Below, in pieces: positions 13,160-13,233 of a DNA stretch of 13,233 nucleotides (positions are counted from its first letter, which is position 1; each line of letters opens with the position of its first letter). The translations under genes were made by a program, and so were the position numbers. Location of the stretch: assembly GCA_030834765.1 (NCBI GenBank), contig JAUQXG010000504.1, forward strand, positions 1-13,233, read 5' to 3'. The DNA comes from Lutispora sp. (lineage in GTDB: Bacteria > Bacillota > Clostridia > Lutisporales > Lutisporaceae). The notes under the pieces are model-generated. The model saw nothing but the letters and a program-made list of their open reading frames with translations. It was not told the origin of the DNA and did no database searches.

Positions 13160-13233
13160 TAATATAAAAAATGCTCTGATGGAGAGAAAGATATCGAAGC
13201 TTATTTACAGAGAGTTGGAAAAGGTGAAAGCCA
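13160..13233 (+). ncRNA. Start of a T-box-like leader RNA, cut by the window edge
   Basis: After the promoter comes GATGGAGAGAAAGATATCGAAGC, here in pieces GATGGAGAG and AAGATATCGAAGC, then ACAGAGAGTTGG and GGTGAAAGCCA. T-box stem I regions of Firmicutes have this order: a GA-rich start, then AGAGAG followed by a GC-bearing arm and GGTGAAA leading to the complementary arm (TTGG pairing with CCA). The specifier loop cannot be identified with confidence and the antiterminator lies outside. T-box leaders sense uncharged tRNA and control aminoacyl-tRNA synthetase or amino-acid genes. The identification is by motif memory. Confidence 0.6.

Noticed and set aside
1..13233. CRISPR array, tRNA, rRNA, insertion sequence or toxin-antitoxin system
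   Set aside because: No regularly spaced repeats, tRNA-like cloverleaf, transposase motif or paired small toxin/antitoxin genes were found on either strand.

Overview
The window looks like part of the chromosome of a low-GC, anaerobic Firmicute, probably a member of the Clostridia. The supports are AT-rich coding sequence rich in AGA/ATA codons, strong GGAGG-type ribosome binding sites, some TTG/GTG starts, a T-box-type leader and an oxygen-sensitive Fe-S protein. I cannot name the species. Most genes lie on the minus strand. No rRNA, tRNA, CRISPR array, insertion sequence or phage gene is visible.

Region 1 (1-1830): the 5' part of a GrpB-family gene runs off the left edge. Divergent from it is a MerR-type regulator (579-1286). 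Its promoter has the 19-bp spacer typical of MerR-controlled promoters, and its C-terminal half resembles part of the cytoplasmic domain of the flagellar export protein FlhA. A convergent small zinc-ribbon/DUF2007 protein follows, with a long inverted repeat between the two.

Region 2 (1884-8500) is the main system. A minus-strand operon runs: TVP38/TMEM64-family membrane protein, YnjB-like solute-binding lipoprotein, two permeases, an ATPase with a C-terminal extension, and a CCG-domain Fe-S protein. The first two genes overlap by 8 bp, the binding protein and first permease by 20 bp, and the next gaps are short. A second TVP38-family gene is transcribed divergently from a shared promoter region. 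The gene content parallels the E. coli ydjX-ydjY-ydjZ-ynjA-ynjB-ynjC-ynjD neighbourhood, which also combines two TVP38 proteins, an Fe-S protein and this ABC transporter type. The substrate is unknown.

Region 3 (8560-12831) is a run of minus-strand accessory enzymes: an NAD-dependent epimerase/dehydratase-like protein paired with a SAM methyltransferase, a small nitroreductase, two Nudix hydrolases (one Ap4A-hydrolase-like), a DUF3788 protein and a small Cys-rich protein. They look like a loose collection of single-gene or two-gene units.

Region 4 (12832-13233) has no intact gene. It holds what may be frameshifted remains of one on the minus strand, then a strong plus-strand promoter and the beginning of a T-box-like leader RNA cut by the right edge. 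Its target gene, expected to be an aminoacyl-tRNA synthetase or an amino-acid gene, lies outside the window.

The most unusual points are the MerR-FlhA-like fusion with its operator architecture and the TVP38/YnjBCD-like/Fe-S cluster.
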